A stretch of 64,000 nt of DNA. Origin: an uncultured Lachnospiraceae bacterium (GTDB lineage: Bacteria; Bacillota; Clostridia; Lachnospirales; Lachnospiraceae). Within the stretch, counting starts at the first letter, position 1. Every line of letters begins with the position of its first letter. A program made the translations under genes and the position numbers. The notes beneath the pieces were generated by a model that made no database searches, had not been told where the DNA came from, and was given only the letters and a program-made list of their open reading frames with translations. Shown piece by piece: positions 8,048 to 16,662 of this stretch. The stretch lies in contig CACZBW010000002.1 of NCBI GenBank assembly GCA_902779575.1, positions 62,001 to 126,000 on the forward strand, written 5' to 3'.

Positions 8048-9094
8048 TCAAACATGAATGACATGATGCCCGGCAGCTTTGATCAGCCGGTTCATGATTG
8101 CCTGACCCATCTGAGGCGTCTCAAAAGCCTCTGAATAAATCACACTGACTTTCAATTCATCGAATTCACGCAGGATGCTGTAAAGATGCATCGCTATGGT
8201 AATCTCATTCTGCCTGCTGCCCGCGCTTTTCACAATCCCGTCTTCATACAGCGCCGCGCTCTCATCCGTCGCAATAATGCCGACCTTTTCGCCGGCCGCC
8301 TTCTTCTCCCTGGCCAGCCGCCGGATGGCTTCCTGTACCTTTTCCTGGCTTCCCTCCACGATCGTCAGATCCGCTTTCGGGGCATAATGCCGGTATTTCA
8401 TACCGGGCGCCTTCGGTCTGAAGGAGGGGTCCGCACTGCGGAGCCCGGGATCCATCCGGACCTCCCCGAGCAGCTCTCTGAGCATCTCAAGACTGATGAA
8501 GCCCGGTCTTAAAACCATGGGGATCTCTTCGGTGAGATCGATGATTGTTGATTCGAGGCCGATCCCGACCGGTCCCCCGTCTATGATCATATCAATCTTC
8601 CCGTCAAGATCTTCCGCGACATGTTCCGCCTTCGTCGGACTTGGCCGTCCCGAAGTGTTGGCGCTGGGGGCCGCCACGTAGCCGCCGCCTGCCCTGATCA
8701 GAGCCCGGGCAACGGGATGGTCCGGCATCCTTACCGCCACCGTATCAAGGCCTCCCGTCGTTGCCTGCGGCACGGTTTCATTTTTTTCCAGAATCATCGT
8801 CAGCGGCCCCGGCCAGAAAGCCCGGCCGAGGATCACCGCAGTTTCGGGAACCGAGCGGACGATCTTCTGAAGATCCCCAAATTCCGCTATATGAACAATC
8901 AGCGGGTTATCGGACGGTCTGCCCTTAGCCGCATAGATCCTGCCGGAAGCCTCCGCATCCAGGGCATTCCCCCCCAGCCCGTATACTGTCTCCGTCGGAA
9001 AGGCAACAAGTCCTCCGTCCAGAAGAATTCTCCCGGCGCGGCTGATCATCTGTTCATCGATTCCGCGCGTCATATCCGCAAATATTGTCTTCAT
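8048..9094 (-). CDS. L-threonylcarbamoyladenylate synthase (Sua5/YwlC)
   Basis: The enzyme makes threonylcarbamoyl-AMP from threonine, bicarbonate and ATP, the first step of t6A tRNA modification. The 348-residue product has the YrdC domain (about 10-200; FPTETVYGLGGNA, KGRPSDNPL, PSANTSGRPSPT, LRPG) followed by the extra Sua5 C-terminal domain (about 230-348; KAPGMKYRHYAPKADL then a Rossmann-like segment). The length marks it as Sua5-type rather than short TsaC. It leads the cluster with the phosphatase-fold gene (20-base gap), upp and the deaminase. Confidence 0.95.
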   Translation of the reverse strand: MKTIFADMTRGIDEQMISRAGRILLDGGLVAFPTETVYGLGGNALDAEASGRIYAAKGRPSDNPLIVHIAEFGDLQKIVRSVPETAVILGRAFWPGPLTMILEKNETVPQATTGGLDTVAVRMPDHPVARALIRAGGGYVAAPSANTSGRPSPTKAEHVAEDLDGKIDMIIDGGPVGIGLESTIIDLTEEIPMVLRPGFISLEMLRELLGEVRMDPGLRSADPSFRPKAPGMKYRHYAPKADLTIVEGSQEKVQEAIRRLAREKKAAGEKVGIIATDESAALYEDGIVKSAGSRQNEITIAMHLYSILREFDELKVSVIYSEAFETPQMGQAIMNRLIKAAGHHVIHV

Positions 9095-9333
9095 CTTCCG
9101 CCTCTTTGTCTATTTGGCCTATTATAGCACCCCTTGCCCGCTAAGAAAACCTTTTTCTGAGCCCCGCGGTGCGGGCTGCGGCGCAGGAAAGCCGGACATG
9201 CCGGGACAGGAACATCACAGATACCGCATGAGGAGAAAACACGGATGATCAGCATCCTGCCGGATCGAAGATGATGAATCGTCACAAAAACTTGGTTATA
9301 AGCCTATTTTCTCTGCACCTTGCAGTCCATTTG

Positions 9334-9342
9334 TGTTATACT
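9334..9342 (+). promoter_or_regulatory. Extended -10 promoter of the S1-domain gene
   Basis: TGTTATACT at 9334-9342 is an extended -10 (TG-n-TATACT). The -35 region (about 9314-9319) is poor, as is common with extended -10 sites. The start codon is 35 bases downstream. Apart from this, the 9095-9376 gap shows nothing definite. Confidence 0.5.
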
Positions 9343-9376
9343 CAGAAACAGTATGAACGGAGGAGGCCATATTAAT

Positions 9377-10534
9377 ATGGAAGAGGAAATGAAAACACCT
9401 GTAACTGAAGCTGCAGCAACCGCCGCCGAAGCGGCAGAAGAAGCAATCAACAAAGCAGCTGAGTGCGCTGCGGAAGCCTCTGATACAGCAGCAGAAGCTG
9501 TTGAAGCCGCTGCGGAAGCCGCCGGCGAAGCTGTCGATGCGGCAGCTGAAACCGCCGCGGATACTCCCGAAGCGGCAGAAGAAGCCGCCAGCATTCCCGT
9601 CCCGGCAGTCGCCGGCGCAGAGGAAAAAGCAGAGAGCATGGCTGATTACGAGGCGGAGCTGAATGCTTCCTTCCGCCAGATCAACGAAGGTGACAAGATC
9701 ACCGGAACAGTCATCGGAGTTGACGAGGACAAGATCACCGTCGATATCAGCTATTACACAGACGGCATCATCCGCAGGGAAGATATCAGTGACGACCCGG
9801 ATTATAACATCCAGGAGCGCATCAAAGTCGGACAGCCGATCGAAGCTACCGTTATCCGCACCGACGACGGACACGGTCACATCCTTCTTTCCATGAAGGA
9901 AGCCGCGACGCTCGCAGCCTGGGAACGCCTCAGGAGCCTGAAGGACAGCAAAGACAGTGTGACAGTCCGGATCAGCGGCATTACCAAAGGCGGAGCCATC
10001 GCCAGTCTGGAAGGCATCCGCGCCTTCATCCCCGCATCCAAGCTCAGCCTTGGCTACGTTGAGGAGAACGACCTGAACGACTGGCTCGGCAAGAGCATCG
10101 AGGCGCGCGTCATCACCGCCCAGGAAGAAGGCAGCAAACTCGTTCTCTCCGCGAAAGAGATCCTTCGCGAGAAAGAAGCCGAGGAGCGCAGGACACGGAT
10201 TTCGAACGTCCAGCCCGGCCTTGTAACAGAAGGAACCGTAGAGACAATCAAGGATTACGGCGCATTTATCAACCTCGGCAAAGGTCTGAGCGGACTGCTC
10301 CATGTCTCCCAGATCGTGAACCGCAGGATCAAGACTCCTTCTGAAGTTCTGAAAGAAGGCGACAAGGTTAAGGTCAAGGTCATCGCAGTCAAGGACGGAA
10401 AGCTCAGTCTGAGCATGAAAGCCCTTGAAGAAGATGCTCCTGCGGAAGAGGTTGTGGAAGCAACCTTCAAGCTGCCTGAGAGCAAAGAGATCGGAACCAG
10501 CCTGGGTTCCCTGCTCAAGGGACTGAAGCTGTAA
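9377..10534 (+). CDS. S1-domain RNA-binding protein with Ala/Glu-rich N-terminal extension
   Basis: The 385-residue product has a low-complexity Ala/Glu segment (about 10-90), then three S1 RNA-binding domains (about 103-172, 188-262 and 277-345; the last has GTVETIKDYGAFINLGKGLSGLLHVSQI). It is probably a short bacterial S1/RpsA-like protein that binds mRNA on the ribosome; many Firmicutes have 3-4 domain versions. The start is ATG 9377 behind GGAGGAGG; the upstream in-frame ATGs lack a ribosome site. The Ala-rich segment is encoded by a repetitive stretch (about 9405-9610) and is likely a flexible or helical tether of variable length. Monocistronic, with a strong terminator. Confidence 0.85.
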   Translation: MEEEMKTPVTEAAATAAEAAEEAINKAAECAAEASDTAAEAVEAAAEAAGEAVDAAAETAADTPEAAEEAASIPVPAVAGAEEKAESMADYEAELNASFRQINEGDKITGTVIGVDEDKITVDISYYTDGIIRREDISDDPDYNIQERIKVGQPIEATVIRTDDGHGHILLSMKEAATLAAWERLRSLKDSKDSVTVRISGITKGGAIASLEGIRAFIPASKLSLGYVEENDLNDWLGKSIEARVITAQEEGSKLVLSAKEILREKEAEERRTRISNVQPGLVTEGTVETIKDYGAFINLGKGLSGLLHVSQIVNRRIKTPSEVLKEGDKVKVKVIAVKDGKLSLSMKALEEDAPAEEVVEATFKLPESKEIGTSLGSLLKGLKL

Positions 10535-10606
10535 GAGGGAGCCGCGAATCCGCGGACCATCCGTTTTCTCTGAATTCACAGCTTCTGTATTGTCAGATCA
10601 TTTCAA

Positions 10607-10637
10607 AAGGACCCGGAACATCACGTCCCGGGTCCTT
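10607..10637. terminator. Terminator after the S1-domain gene
   Basis: A perfect 10-bp stem (10607-10616 with 10628-10637) is followed on the plus strand by cttaatgtttt and on the minus strand by TTGAAATG after the stem. It mainly serves the plus-strand gene. Confidence 0.75.
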
Positions 10638-10674
10638 CTTAATGTTTTCTCTTTCCTTCTTTCAGGCGTCCAGG

Positions 10675-10753
10675 TCTTTTCTCCGGTTTTTCGAAAGCCT
10701 GTCAGAAGTTCCGTCTTTTCTCCTGCCTTTTCGAAGGCCTGCCCGGATTTCCA
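10675..10753. repeat. Imperfect tandem repeat, two units of 39-40 bp
   Basis: Two units begin with tcttttctcc (10675 and 10714), each followed by tttttcgaaagcctg or ttttcgaaggcctg. A third partial unit starts at 10754. It lies between two convergent genes and is non-coding. Confidence 0.6.
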
Positions 10754-10775
10754 TCTTTTCGGGCGCCCTCAGCCC

Positions 10776-12827
10776 TTATTTATGAAACAGACCTTCAAAC
10801 CAGTCTTTCACCTTATCTGAAAAAGTCGGTTCCGGCAGCTTTTCCCCATACTTGTTGCACTGGTAGGACTCCGCATTGCCTCCGCCCGCATCATATTTCA
10901 GATACCAGTAATGCGTGGACAGGTGAATACCCCGAACTCCGTCAATCAGGCAGTGAGGCTGGACCTTGATCCGTCCGTCGAATGCCTTCTGCGTCGGGAT
11001 ATGGATCGTCACGACATGGACGCCCGGTTTGACTTCCTCCGAGTTTGTCCAGGAAACATAGTCCGAACCATTCACGGTGTAGCCGTACATATGCAGGGAG
11101 GTCCTGAAGCCGTCAACCTGGTCGCTGGTCACATTCGACAGCGTGACTTTGATGGTCTGAGTCTCCGGATCATAGTTGCCGTACTTGATATCCGCCTTCA
11201 CTTCCTTCAGGTCGGACTGTTCATCCATCCATGCGGAAGCCTTCTGCAGCTCTGTATTGACATAATCAAGCCCGTCCCGCTCCACCAGAGTATCCTGGTC
11301 TGAGAACAGGTTCGTGCCAAGTCCGAGCCGGTCGCCCTCGATCTCAACTCCCATGGCCGCGAGGGTCGTCGGGAAATTGTCGATGGTCGCGTACTCCCGG
11401 AAATCGTCGCGGACCGGTTCCACCGCCGAATTCAGATAGCAGGTATAGACCTTCCTGCGGTAGTCAAAGGCGGCGTCCGCACAGAATTCCTTATTCATGG
11501 TCGGATGGTCGCCGGAGAGGACGATGGTCGTATTATCATACCAGTCCTGCTCCCTGCACCAGTCAAGGAACTCCGTAACCTGTGTGTCGGAGCATGCGAT
11601 TACGTTGGCGTACTGGCTGTTATATTCATCTCCGCACAGACGGCAGACATATCCTTCCGGATAATGCGTATCAACCGTAAGAAGCGTGAAATCAAAGGGT
11701 TCGCCGCCCGACGCCAGATCCGTCAGCCGCTCCTTCGCGTATTCAAACAGCTTCTCATCCTCAAATCCCCACCATACCTTATAATCCGAAGGCAGCTTCC
11801 CGCCTTCGCCGGTATAGTAGACCCAGTCATGGAAATTGTACTTCCCGTGTTCGGTAAAGCAGAGCCGCCGGCCTCCGAAGGTCGCGTCAGAGCCGAAGCA
11901 CATATCCATCTGATACCCCTGCGCCTGCAGAATATCGCCCAGGCAGGTCAGATTGGTAAAGAACGAATCCTGGGTATTCATGAAATTGGTTCCGACGCCG
12001 TTGATCTCGATCGGAATCTTCAGCGGCAGTCCGCTGGTCGCGGCCCACATGCCGCCCATGGTCCAGGTACAGTATTTGAGAGAATTCCCGCCGTTCAGGA
12101 CACTGCTGTCCGACCCGGAGAAGTTTTCATTTTCCTTCGAAAGCGCGGTCAGCTTCGGAATATAGTTCTCGTCGAACAGTCCGCCGCTTTCCTTATCCGC
12201 ATAGGAGACCTCCACCGACTCCAGGAAAATATAGATCAGATTTCTCTTCTTTTCCGGGAAGGTCAGCGTCGTCTTCGCCGGATCAACGTAATTGTCTTCA
12301 ATATAGGTAGACTGCTCTCCCAGGCTGTTTATATGGGAAGAGATGCCCATTCTGATCCAGAAACGGTGAATCTGAAAGACACCGAACAGGACTGCTGCAA
12401 TCATGCACACCGGAAGGAACCATCTTCTCAGAACCGCGAAAGCCCTGCCCGTCTGCTTCTCCGTCATCCTTCTTCCGTTCAGGACAAACCGCCGGATGTA
12501 TGCCGCCGCAAGGAGAATCAGCAGGGCGGGAAGCACCGCGTATAGGAGATAGTTGATAATAATTCCGGAATCTGTCCCTTTCAGAGGCTGCGTCAGGGTG
12601 AACATGATCTCATCCAGCGTGAGATCCCCCCATTCGTCCAGCGCCCACTCCGCGGTTCTGCCCGCGATGAGGAAAAAGAACATCACAAAATACATAAGAA
12701 AGCGGATAACCTTCCACCGGAGTTTTTCCGCAGGGGCAGTTTTCAGTCCTTTCGTCTCTGCCTTCTCGTGAGAAACCGGGGCGTTATCCGCACTGGTTTT
12801 TTCTTCTTTTGTTTCTTTGCTGCTCAT
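10776..12827 (-). CDS. LTA synthase family / phosphoglycerol transferase (membrane sulfatase-fold enzyme)
   Basis: The 683-residue product has a charged N-terminal tail, about four membrane helices (about 40-60, 87-110 and 135-152 clearest) and an extracellular alkaline-phosphatase/sulfatase domain (about 193-500). Visible motifs are NLIYIFLESVE (metal-binding Glu), CTWTMGGMWAATSGLP (nucleophile Thr; the MdoB/OpgB-like version) and VLSGDHPTMN (metal Asp-His). It then has a roughly 130-residue C-terminal beta domain. Such enzymes transfer glycerol phosphate from phosphatidylglycerol to lipoteichoic acid or glycans. GtrB- and GtrA-like genes lie immediately upstream on the same strand, pointing to decoration of a cell-surface polymer. 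The exact substrate cannot be read from the sequence. Confidence 0.88.
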   Translation of the reverse strand: MSSKETKEEKTSADNAPVSHEKAETKGLKTAPAEKLRWKVIRFLMYFVMFFFLIAGRTAEWALDEWGDLTLDEIMFTLTQPLKGTDSGIIINYLLYAVLPALLILLAAAYIRRFVLNGRRMTEKQTGRAFAVLRRWFLPVCMIAAVLFGVFQIHRFWIRMGISSHINSLGEQSTYIEDNYVDPAKTTLTFPEKKRNLIYIFLESVEVSYADKESGGLFDENYIPKLTALSKENENFSGSDSSVLNGGNSLKYCTWTMGGMWAATSGLPLKIPIEINGVGTNFMNTQDSFFTNLTCLGDILQAQGYQMDMCFGSDATFGGRRLCFTEHGKYNFHDWVYYTGEGGKLPSDYKVWWGFEDEKLFEYAKERLTDLASGGEPFDFTLLTVDTHYPEGYVCRLCGDEYNSQYANVIACSDTQVTEFLDWCREQDWYDNTTIVLSGDHPTMNKEFCADAAFDYRRKVYTCYLNSAVEPVRDDFREYATIDNFPTTLAAMGVEIEGDRLGLGTNLFSDQDTLVERDGLDYVNTELQKASAWMDEQSDLKEVKADIKYGNYDPETQTIKVTLSNVTSDQVDGFRTSLHMYGYTVNGSDYVSWTNSEEVKPGVHVVTIHIPTQKAFDGRIKVQPHCLIDGVRGIHLSTHYWYLKYDAGGGNAESYQCNKYGEKLPEPTFSDKVKDWFEGLFHK

Positions 12828-12917
12828 TTTTTTACATTACTCCAAATAATTCTGAGAAACACCGGTGCCCGCCATACGGGCTGCTGTCATAGTTCAGTGG
12901 ATCTAATCACGCGAAGT

Positions 12918-12946
12918 ATTATAGCAGTTTCATTTTTCGCAAACAA
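12918..12946 (-). promoter_or_regulatory. Promoter of the LTA-synthase-like gene
   Basis: On the minus strand, TTGTTT (12946-12941) and TATAAT (12923-12918) are 17 bases apart, giving a leader of about 85 bases. It lies in the 260-base gap between the transferase and the glycosyltransferase, so this gene can be expressed separately. Confidence 0.6.
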
Positions 12947-13088
12947 TACGAAATCTGCAGTTTTCACAAGTATTTCACTTATACAGCCGTCATCAGGCCG
13001 GTGTTTTCAGTGCAATCCGCCTGCTTCTGTACCATCTGATTATAGAAACAAGGCGCCCTCCCACCCGCATTTTCCGGAAAAACCGGTT

Positions 13089-14003
13089 TTACACCGTGCG
13101 GGAGATGATATATCTTGGCCTCCTCTTCACTTCCTCATAAATGCGGGCAATATAATAGCCCGTAATTCCCAGCGAAATCATGATAATGCTGCCGATCATG
13201 AGAATCAGCAGAATGACCGTTGTAAAACCTTCCACCGCATGGCCGCTGAAATAGCGTGCCAGAGTCTGGATGCCCAGGACAATGGCCAGCAGGAACACAA
13301 CGACTCCCGCGCCTGTCACCAGCTGCATGGGCATCGCGGAATAACCGGCAATATTGTTAAGCGCATAGCGGATCAGGGACCAGGTGGACCATTTTGAACT
13401 GCCTGCCTCCCGTTCCATCACATCATACTCCAGCTGCGTCCGGTTAAAGCCGATCCAGAAACTCATAGCCCGGAAGAAGGCGCTGTGCTCGGGCATGTCC
13501 AGCAGGCTGTCCACAGCCCTGCGGTCAAGCAGCTTAAAATCCGATGCCCGGGACATATCGATCCCGGTCGCCTTTGACATGATCCGGTAGAAGATCCCCG
13601 TAGCCGCCCTGTGGCTCCCGCTTTCCTGTCCTCGGCTTCTCTTCACGCCCTCGACCACCTCATAGCCCTGTTCCCACAGCCGGTACATCTGCAGCAGAGC
13701 TGCAGGGGGATGCTGGAGATCACAGTCCATCACCGCGGCGCAGTCGCCCTTCGCTGCAGAAAGCCCGGCGAAAATGGCTGCTTCTTTGCCGAAATTTCTG
13801 GAGAAATGAACTCCATGCACATTTTCATCCTTTGCGTGCGCATTCAGGATCTTTTCCCAGGTGGCATCCCGGGAACCGTCGTCCACGAAAATGAGCTCGT
13901 AAGAAATATTCTCGTTTTTCAAAAGCTCCGACAGCACCTGCACTGTGCGGGGCAGCACCGCTTCCTCATTAAAGGAAGGAATTACAACTGACAGCAGAGA
14001 CAT
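13089..14003 (-). CDS. GtrB/DPM1-like family 2 glycosyltransferase (polyprenyl-phosphate glycosyltransferase)
   Basis: The 304-residue product has a GT-A domain (about 1-220; SVVIPSFNEE, IFVDDGSRDAT, MDCDLQHPP, RASDFKLLDRRAV) and two C-terminal membrane helices (about 230-250 and 265-290). This is the layout of GtrB/CsbB enzymes, which attach a sugar to undecaprenyl phosphate on the inner membrane face. The adjacent GtrA-like flippase gene (118-base gap upstream) supports a lipid-linked sugar pathway for decorating wall or teichoic polymers. Start ATG 14003. Confidence 0.92.
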   Translation of the reverse strand: MSLLSVVIPSFNEEAVLPRTVQVLSELLKNENISYELIFVDDGSRDATWEKILNAHAKDENVHGVHFSRNFGKEAAIFAGLSAAKGDCAAVMDCDLQHPPAALLQMYRLWEQGYEVVEGVKRSRGQESGSHRAATGIFYRIMSKATGIDMSRASDFKLLDRRAVDSLLDMPEHSAFFRAMSFWIGFNRTQLEYDVMEREAGSSKWSTWSLIRYALNNIAGYSAMPMQLVTGAGVVVFLLAIVLGIQTLARYFSGHAVEGFTTVILLILMIGSIIMISLGITGYYIARIYEEVKRRPRYIISRTV

Positions 14004-14120
14004 ATCCGCCGCTCCTTCTCACTGCATGCACGCCTCCGGGGTTTCACCGGAAGCAGGCCTCTTTCCATATTATATCCGTCCGTGCCGGCCGGAATCCGTC
14101 GCCGCGGCACAAATGCCGGC

Positions 14121-14543
14121 TCATTTATACCGGAACACAATCATCTTTGAAAACACATAATTCAGAATCGTCACGATAACGGAAACCAGCACTTTGGCAA
14201 ACATGCCCTCCACGCCGAACACCGGCTGCCTGAGGCCAAGACTGACCAGAAGGGGGACCGCGACGATCTCAAGAACTCCCGTCACGATCCGCCCGCTGGT
14301 GAACATGGCAGCTTCGCGGACGACAAAGCCCGGGTTCCAGTTTCTGCTCCGGAACACATAGATTTTATTGGTCACATAGGCAAAGATCACTGCCGCGATC
14401 CAGGCGATCAGGTTTGAGACAAATACCGGCCAGTGAAATACGGACACGCCCAGGCCGTAGCAGGCCCAGTTCAGAATTGTCGTCAGAACCCCCGTGATCA
14501 GATAGACAATGATCTCCCTGTATTTTTCATATCGTTCCTTCAT
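14121..14543 (-). CDS. GtrA-family membrane protein (lipid-linked sugar flippase)
   Basis: The 140-residue product has four membrane helices in the GtrA/DPMS pattern (ITGVLTTILNWACYG, NLIAWIAAVIFAYVTNKIYVF, a third near MFTSGRIVTGVLEIVAVPLL, and LVSVIVTILNYVFSKMIVF). These proteins flip polyprenyl-phosphate sugars made by GtrB partners. I chose ATG 14543, which has GGGAGAG just upstream, over the ATG four codons earlier. It is followed by the GtrB-like gene. Confidence 0.9.
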   Translation of the reverse strand: MKERYEKYREIIVYLITGVLTTILNWACYGLGVSVFHWPVFVSNLIAWIAAVIFAYVTNKIYVFRSRNWNPGFVVREAAMFTSGRIVTGVLEIVAVPLLVSLGLRQPVFGVEGMFAKVLVSVIVTILNYVFSKMIVFRYK

Positions 14544-14588
14544 GTTCTCTCCCATAGACCATTCCGCCCGCAGTACCCTCCGGCAGCC

Positions 14589-14764
14589 GGAAAAGCCCGG
14601 TTTACTCAGCCATGCCTCAGCGCAGCCTGACCGGCGGCACGGAAAAGCACGGTTTACTCAACCATGCCTCAGCGCAGCCTGACCGGCGGCACGGAAAAGC
14701 ACGGTTTACTCAGCCGCCGTGCCCCGGCGCAGCCTGACCGGCGGCACAGAAAAGCCCGGTTTAC
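14589..14764. repeat. Tandem repeat, period about 52 bp, derived from the end of the YkgJ gene
   Basis: Units starting ggaaaagc (agaaaagc in the last) lie at 14589, 14641, 14693 and 14748 (spacings 52, 52 and 55). Each contains gtttactcag and cgcagcctgaccggcggcac. The segment after gtttactcag in the last unit is the 3' end of the YkgJ coding sequence (TGA at 14767-14765), and the earlier units carry a degraded copy of it. The array fills the gap to the gtrA-like gene. Confidence 0.8.
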
Positions 14765-15574
14765 TCAGCCGCTGTACCCCAGCGCGCGCAGTCCCTCAGA
14801 CAGCCGTTCACGGAACTGCCCGTAAAAAGAAGCTCCGGTATCCCAGGGCGTCAGATAAAACCGTTTCAGCAGATCCATGCAGATCTGCCTGCGTACCGGG
14901 CTCCCTGCCGGATAATTTGCGGCTTTGCCCGGATCAGCTCCGGCTCCTGCCGCGTCTCCCTGACCGGAATTCCTCCGGGCGCCCGAAAGCTTCCCATCTT
15001 CAGCGGTCCCTCCCCCGGATATTTTATCCGCTTCCAGGGAATCCGCTGTCTGCCGCGCCTTCTCAAGGAAACTGTGCCAGAGTCTGCAGAATTCCTCATA
15101 ACTGCCAAGGTCGGGAATTCCAAGCCATTTTTTGATCTTCACCTTGGATCCGTCGCAGTGCGTACATTCCCCGACCTGCAGAATATAGGAAAAATCGCCG
15201 TTTTCCCAGTTTCTGCCCAGGGGATACAGGCGGCAGATTCCAGGGCGGAAGGCGTGAATTACGCATCTCCCATCCCCGTCCAGCCAGGGACACAGCATTT
15301 TCTCCCTGCCGGCGGCGTCCGTCTGCATCTTCAGCGCGGGAAGGATCAGGCCGTCGGAGAGGATCAGCTCCGCAGTCCGGTCCAATGCCTGTGAAAACGG
15401 TTCTTTCAGTCCGCGCTCCAGCTCATATACATCGTAAGGATCCAGAAGGATGACAGGGCCCATACTGCAGCAGTCATGGCAGTTCCTGCAGCCTCCGGTA
15501 CCGATCTTCACCAGATCGGAAGCTCTGTAAAAGCGGCCGTCGGAAATCTCCTCAACCGATACATTCCGTTTCAT
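14765..15574 (-). CDS. YkgJ-family cysteine-cluster protein (predicted metal-binding)
   Basis: The 269-residue product has the YkgJ/flagellin-N-methylase-like cysteine set: CRNCHDCCSMGP near the N-terminus, then MLCPWLDGDGRCVIHAFRPGICRLYPLGR and GECTHCDGS, likely binding zinc or an iron-sulfur cluster. Function of the family is unknown. A Gly/Ala-rich, poorly conserved linker (about 180-230) precedes a final helical segment. The start is ATG 15574 behind GGGAGG; the GTG six codons earlier has none. It follows the trp operon terminator and ends in a tandem repeat that duplicates its own last codons. Confidence 0.85.
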   Translation of the reverse strand: MKRNVSVEEISDGRFYRASDLVKIGTGGCRNCHDCCSMGPVILLDPYDVYELERGLKEPFSQALDRTAELILSDGLILPALKMQTDAAGREKMLCPWLDGDGRCVIHAFRPGICRLYPLGRNWENGDFSYILQVGECTHCDGSKVKIKKWLGIPDLGSYEEFCRLWHSFLEKARQTADSLEADKISGGGTAEDGKLSGARRNSGQGDAAGAGADPGKAANYPAGSPVRRQICMDLLKRFYLTPWDTGASFYGQFRERLSEGLRALGYSG

Positions 15575-15861
15575 CTGCGGCCTCCCGGTCACTGTGAATG
15601 GAAATGCTGCAGCTGAGCTTTCAAAAATCCTGTATCAGAACAGATCAGCATTCCCTGAATCCAGATAGTAATTACATTCCGCGTTCCTGCCGTGCTGCAG
15701 CCGCCCGCCGGACAGGCGCAGTACCGGCAAAACTGCATTTCAGTATACCCGAAAGAGAGCTCCCGCACAAGGCAAAAGTCGTTCGCGTTCTTCAGCAGCG
15801 GCATCCGCTGCCGTTTTTCCTGAAGGCCGGCGCAGTCAGAACTGCACCCTGAAGGAAAGAA
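15575..15861. other. Gap between trpA and the YkgJ gene
   Basis: Short ORFs exist on both strands but none has a ribosome site or recognisable family. I see no promoter for the YkgJ gene that I would defend. Confidence 0.5.
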
Positions 15862-15885
15862 GCGGCCGGTTCAGGACCCGGCCGC
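15862..15885 (-). terminator. trp operon terminator overlapping the trpA stop codon
   Basis: An 8-bp GC stem (15862-15869 with 15878-15885) overlaps the trpA stop (TGA at 15873-15871) and is followed on the minus strand by TTCTTTCCTTC. Confidence 0.6.
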
Positions 15886-16662
15886 CTCTACAGCTTCTTT
15901 CATGCTTCTGATATATTTGCCCACCTCCGGAGCCGCGTCTTTGCCCCAGCGGCTGATCAGGCGGATGATCGCCGATCCGACAATCGCGCCGTCCGAACAG
16001 GAGGCCATCCTGGCAGCCTGTTCAGGCGTCGAGATCCCGAATCCGACCGCGCAGGGTACGTCCGTGACTTCCCGGATTCTTTCCGTGATAGCCCCGATAT
16101 CGGTAGTGATCTCGCTCCGCACGCCCGTCACGCCCATGGAAGACACGACATAGATAAAGCCGTCCGCCTGGCTGGCGATTTTCTGAATGCGGTCCTCGCT
16201 GGTAGGAGCGATCATGCTGATGAAATCCAGGCCGTACTTTTTGCATGGAAGATCAAACTCTTCCTTTTCCTCAAAGGGGACGTCCGCAATAATCAGTCCG
16301 TCGATACCGACATCTCTGCATCTTCTGCAGAAACCGTCGCTTCCGTCCTTTCCGTAAGAATAGATCACGTTGGCATAGGTCATGAAAACCAGCGGTACAT
16401 GGATCTGTCCGCGGATCTGTTCCACAAATTCAAAAATCCGGTCCGTCGTCACGCCGCCCTCAAGCGCCTTTACATTCGCCGTCTGGATCACGGGGCCCTC
16501 AGCCGTAGGATCGGAGAAGGGGATCCCCAGCTCGATCAGATCCGCCCCTGCCTCCTGGGCCGCGAGCAGTATTTTTCCCGTCGTCTCAAGATCCGGATAT
16601 CCTGCCGTAACGAAGGGGATAAATGCTTTCCCGTGCGCAAATGCTTCCCTGATTCTGCTCAT
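15871..16662 (-). CDS. trpA: Tryptophan synthase alpha subunit
   Basis: The TIM-barrel subunit cleaves indole-3-glycerol phosphate to indole, which is passed to TrpB. The 263-residue product shows [10 protein letters not shown], the catalytic Glu in [19 protein letters not shown], the Asp in [12 protein letters not shown], and the phosphate-binding end [11 protein letters not shown]...DGAIVGSAI. Its start overlaps the trpB stop by four bases (ATGA), so the two subunits are translationally coupled. Last gene of the operon. Confidence 0.97.
   Translation of the reverse strand: MSRIREAFAHGKAFIPFVTAGYPDLETTGKILLAAQEAGADLIELGIPFSDPTAEGPVIQTANVKALEGGVTTDRIFEFVEQIRGQIHVPLVFMTYANVIYSYGKDGSDGFCRRCRDVGIDGLIIADVPFEEKEEFDLPCKKYGLDFISMIAPTSEDRIQKIASQADGFIYVVSSMGVTGVRSEITTDIGAITERIREVTDVPCAVGFGISTPEQAARMASCSDGAIVGSAIIRLISRWGKDAAPEVGKYIRSMKEAVEAAGS

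Noticed and set aside
9296-10579. 427-codon minus-strand ORF opposite the S1 gene
   Set aside because: Antisense to a gene with a proper promoter, ribosome site and S1 domains.
14589-14764. CRISPR array
   Set aside because: The units are contiguous with no unique spacers and no cas genes; it is a simple tandem repeat.
15598-15852. 84-codon plus-strand ORF after trpA
   Set aside because: No ribosome site and no recognisable protein features.
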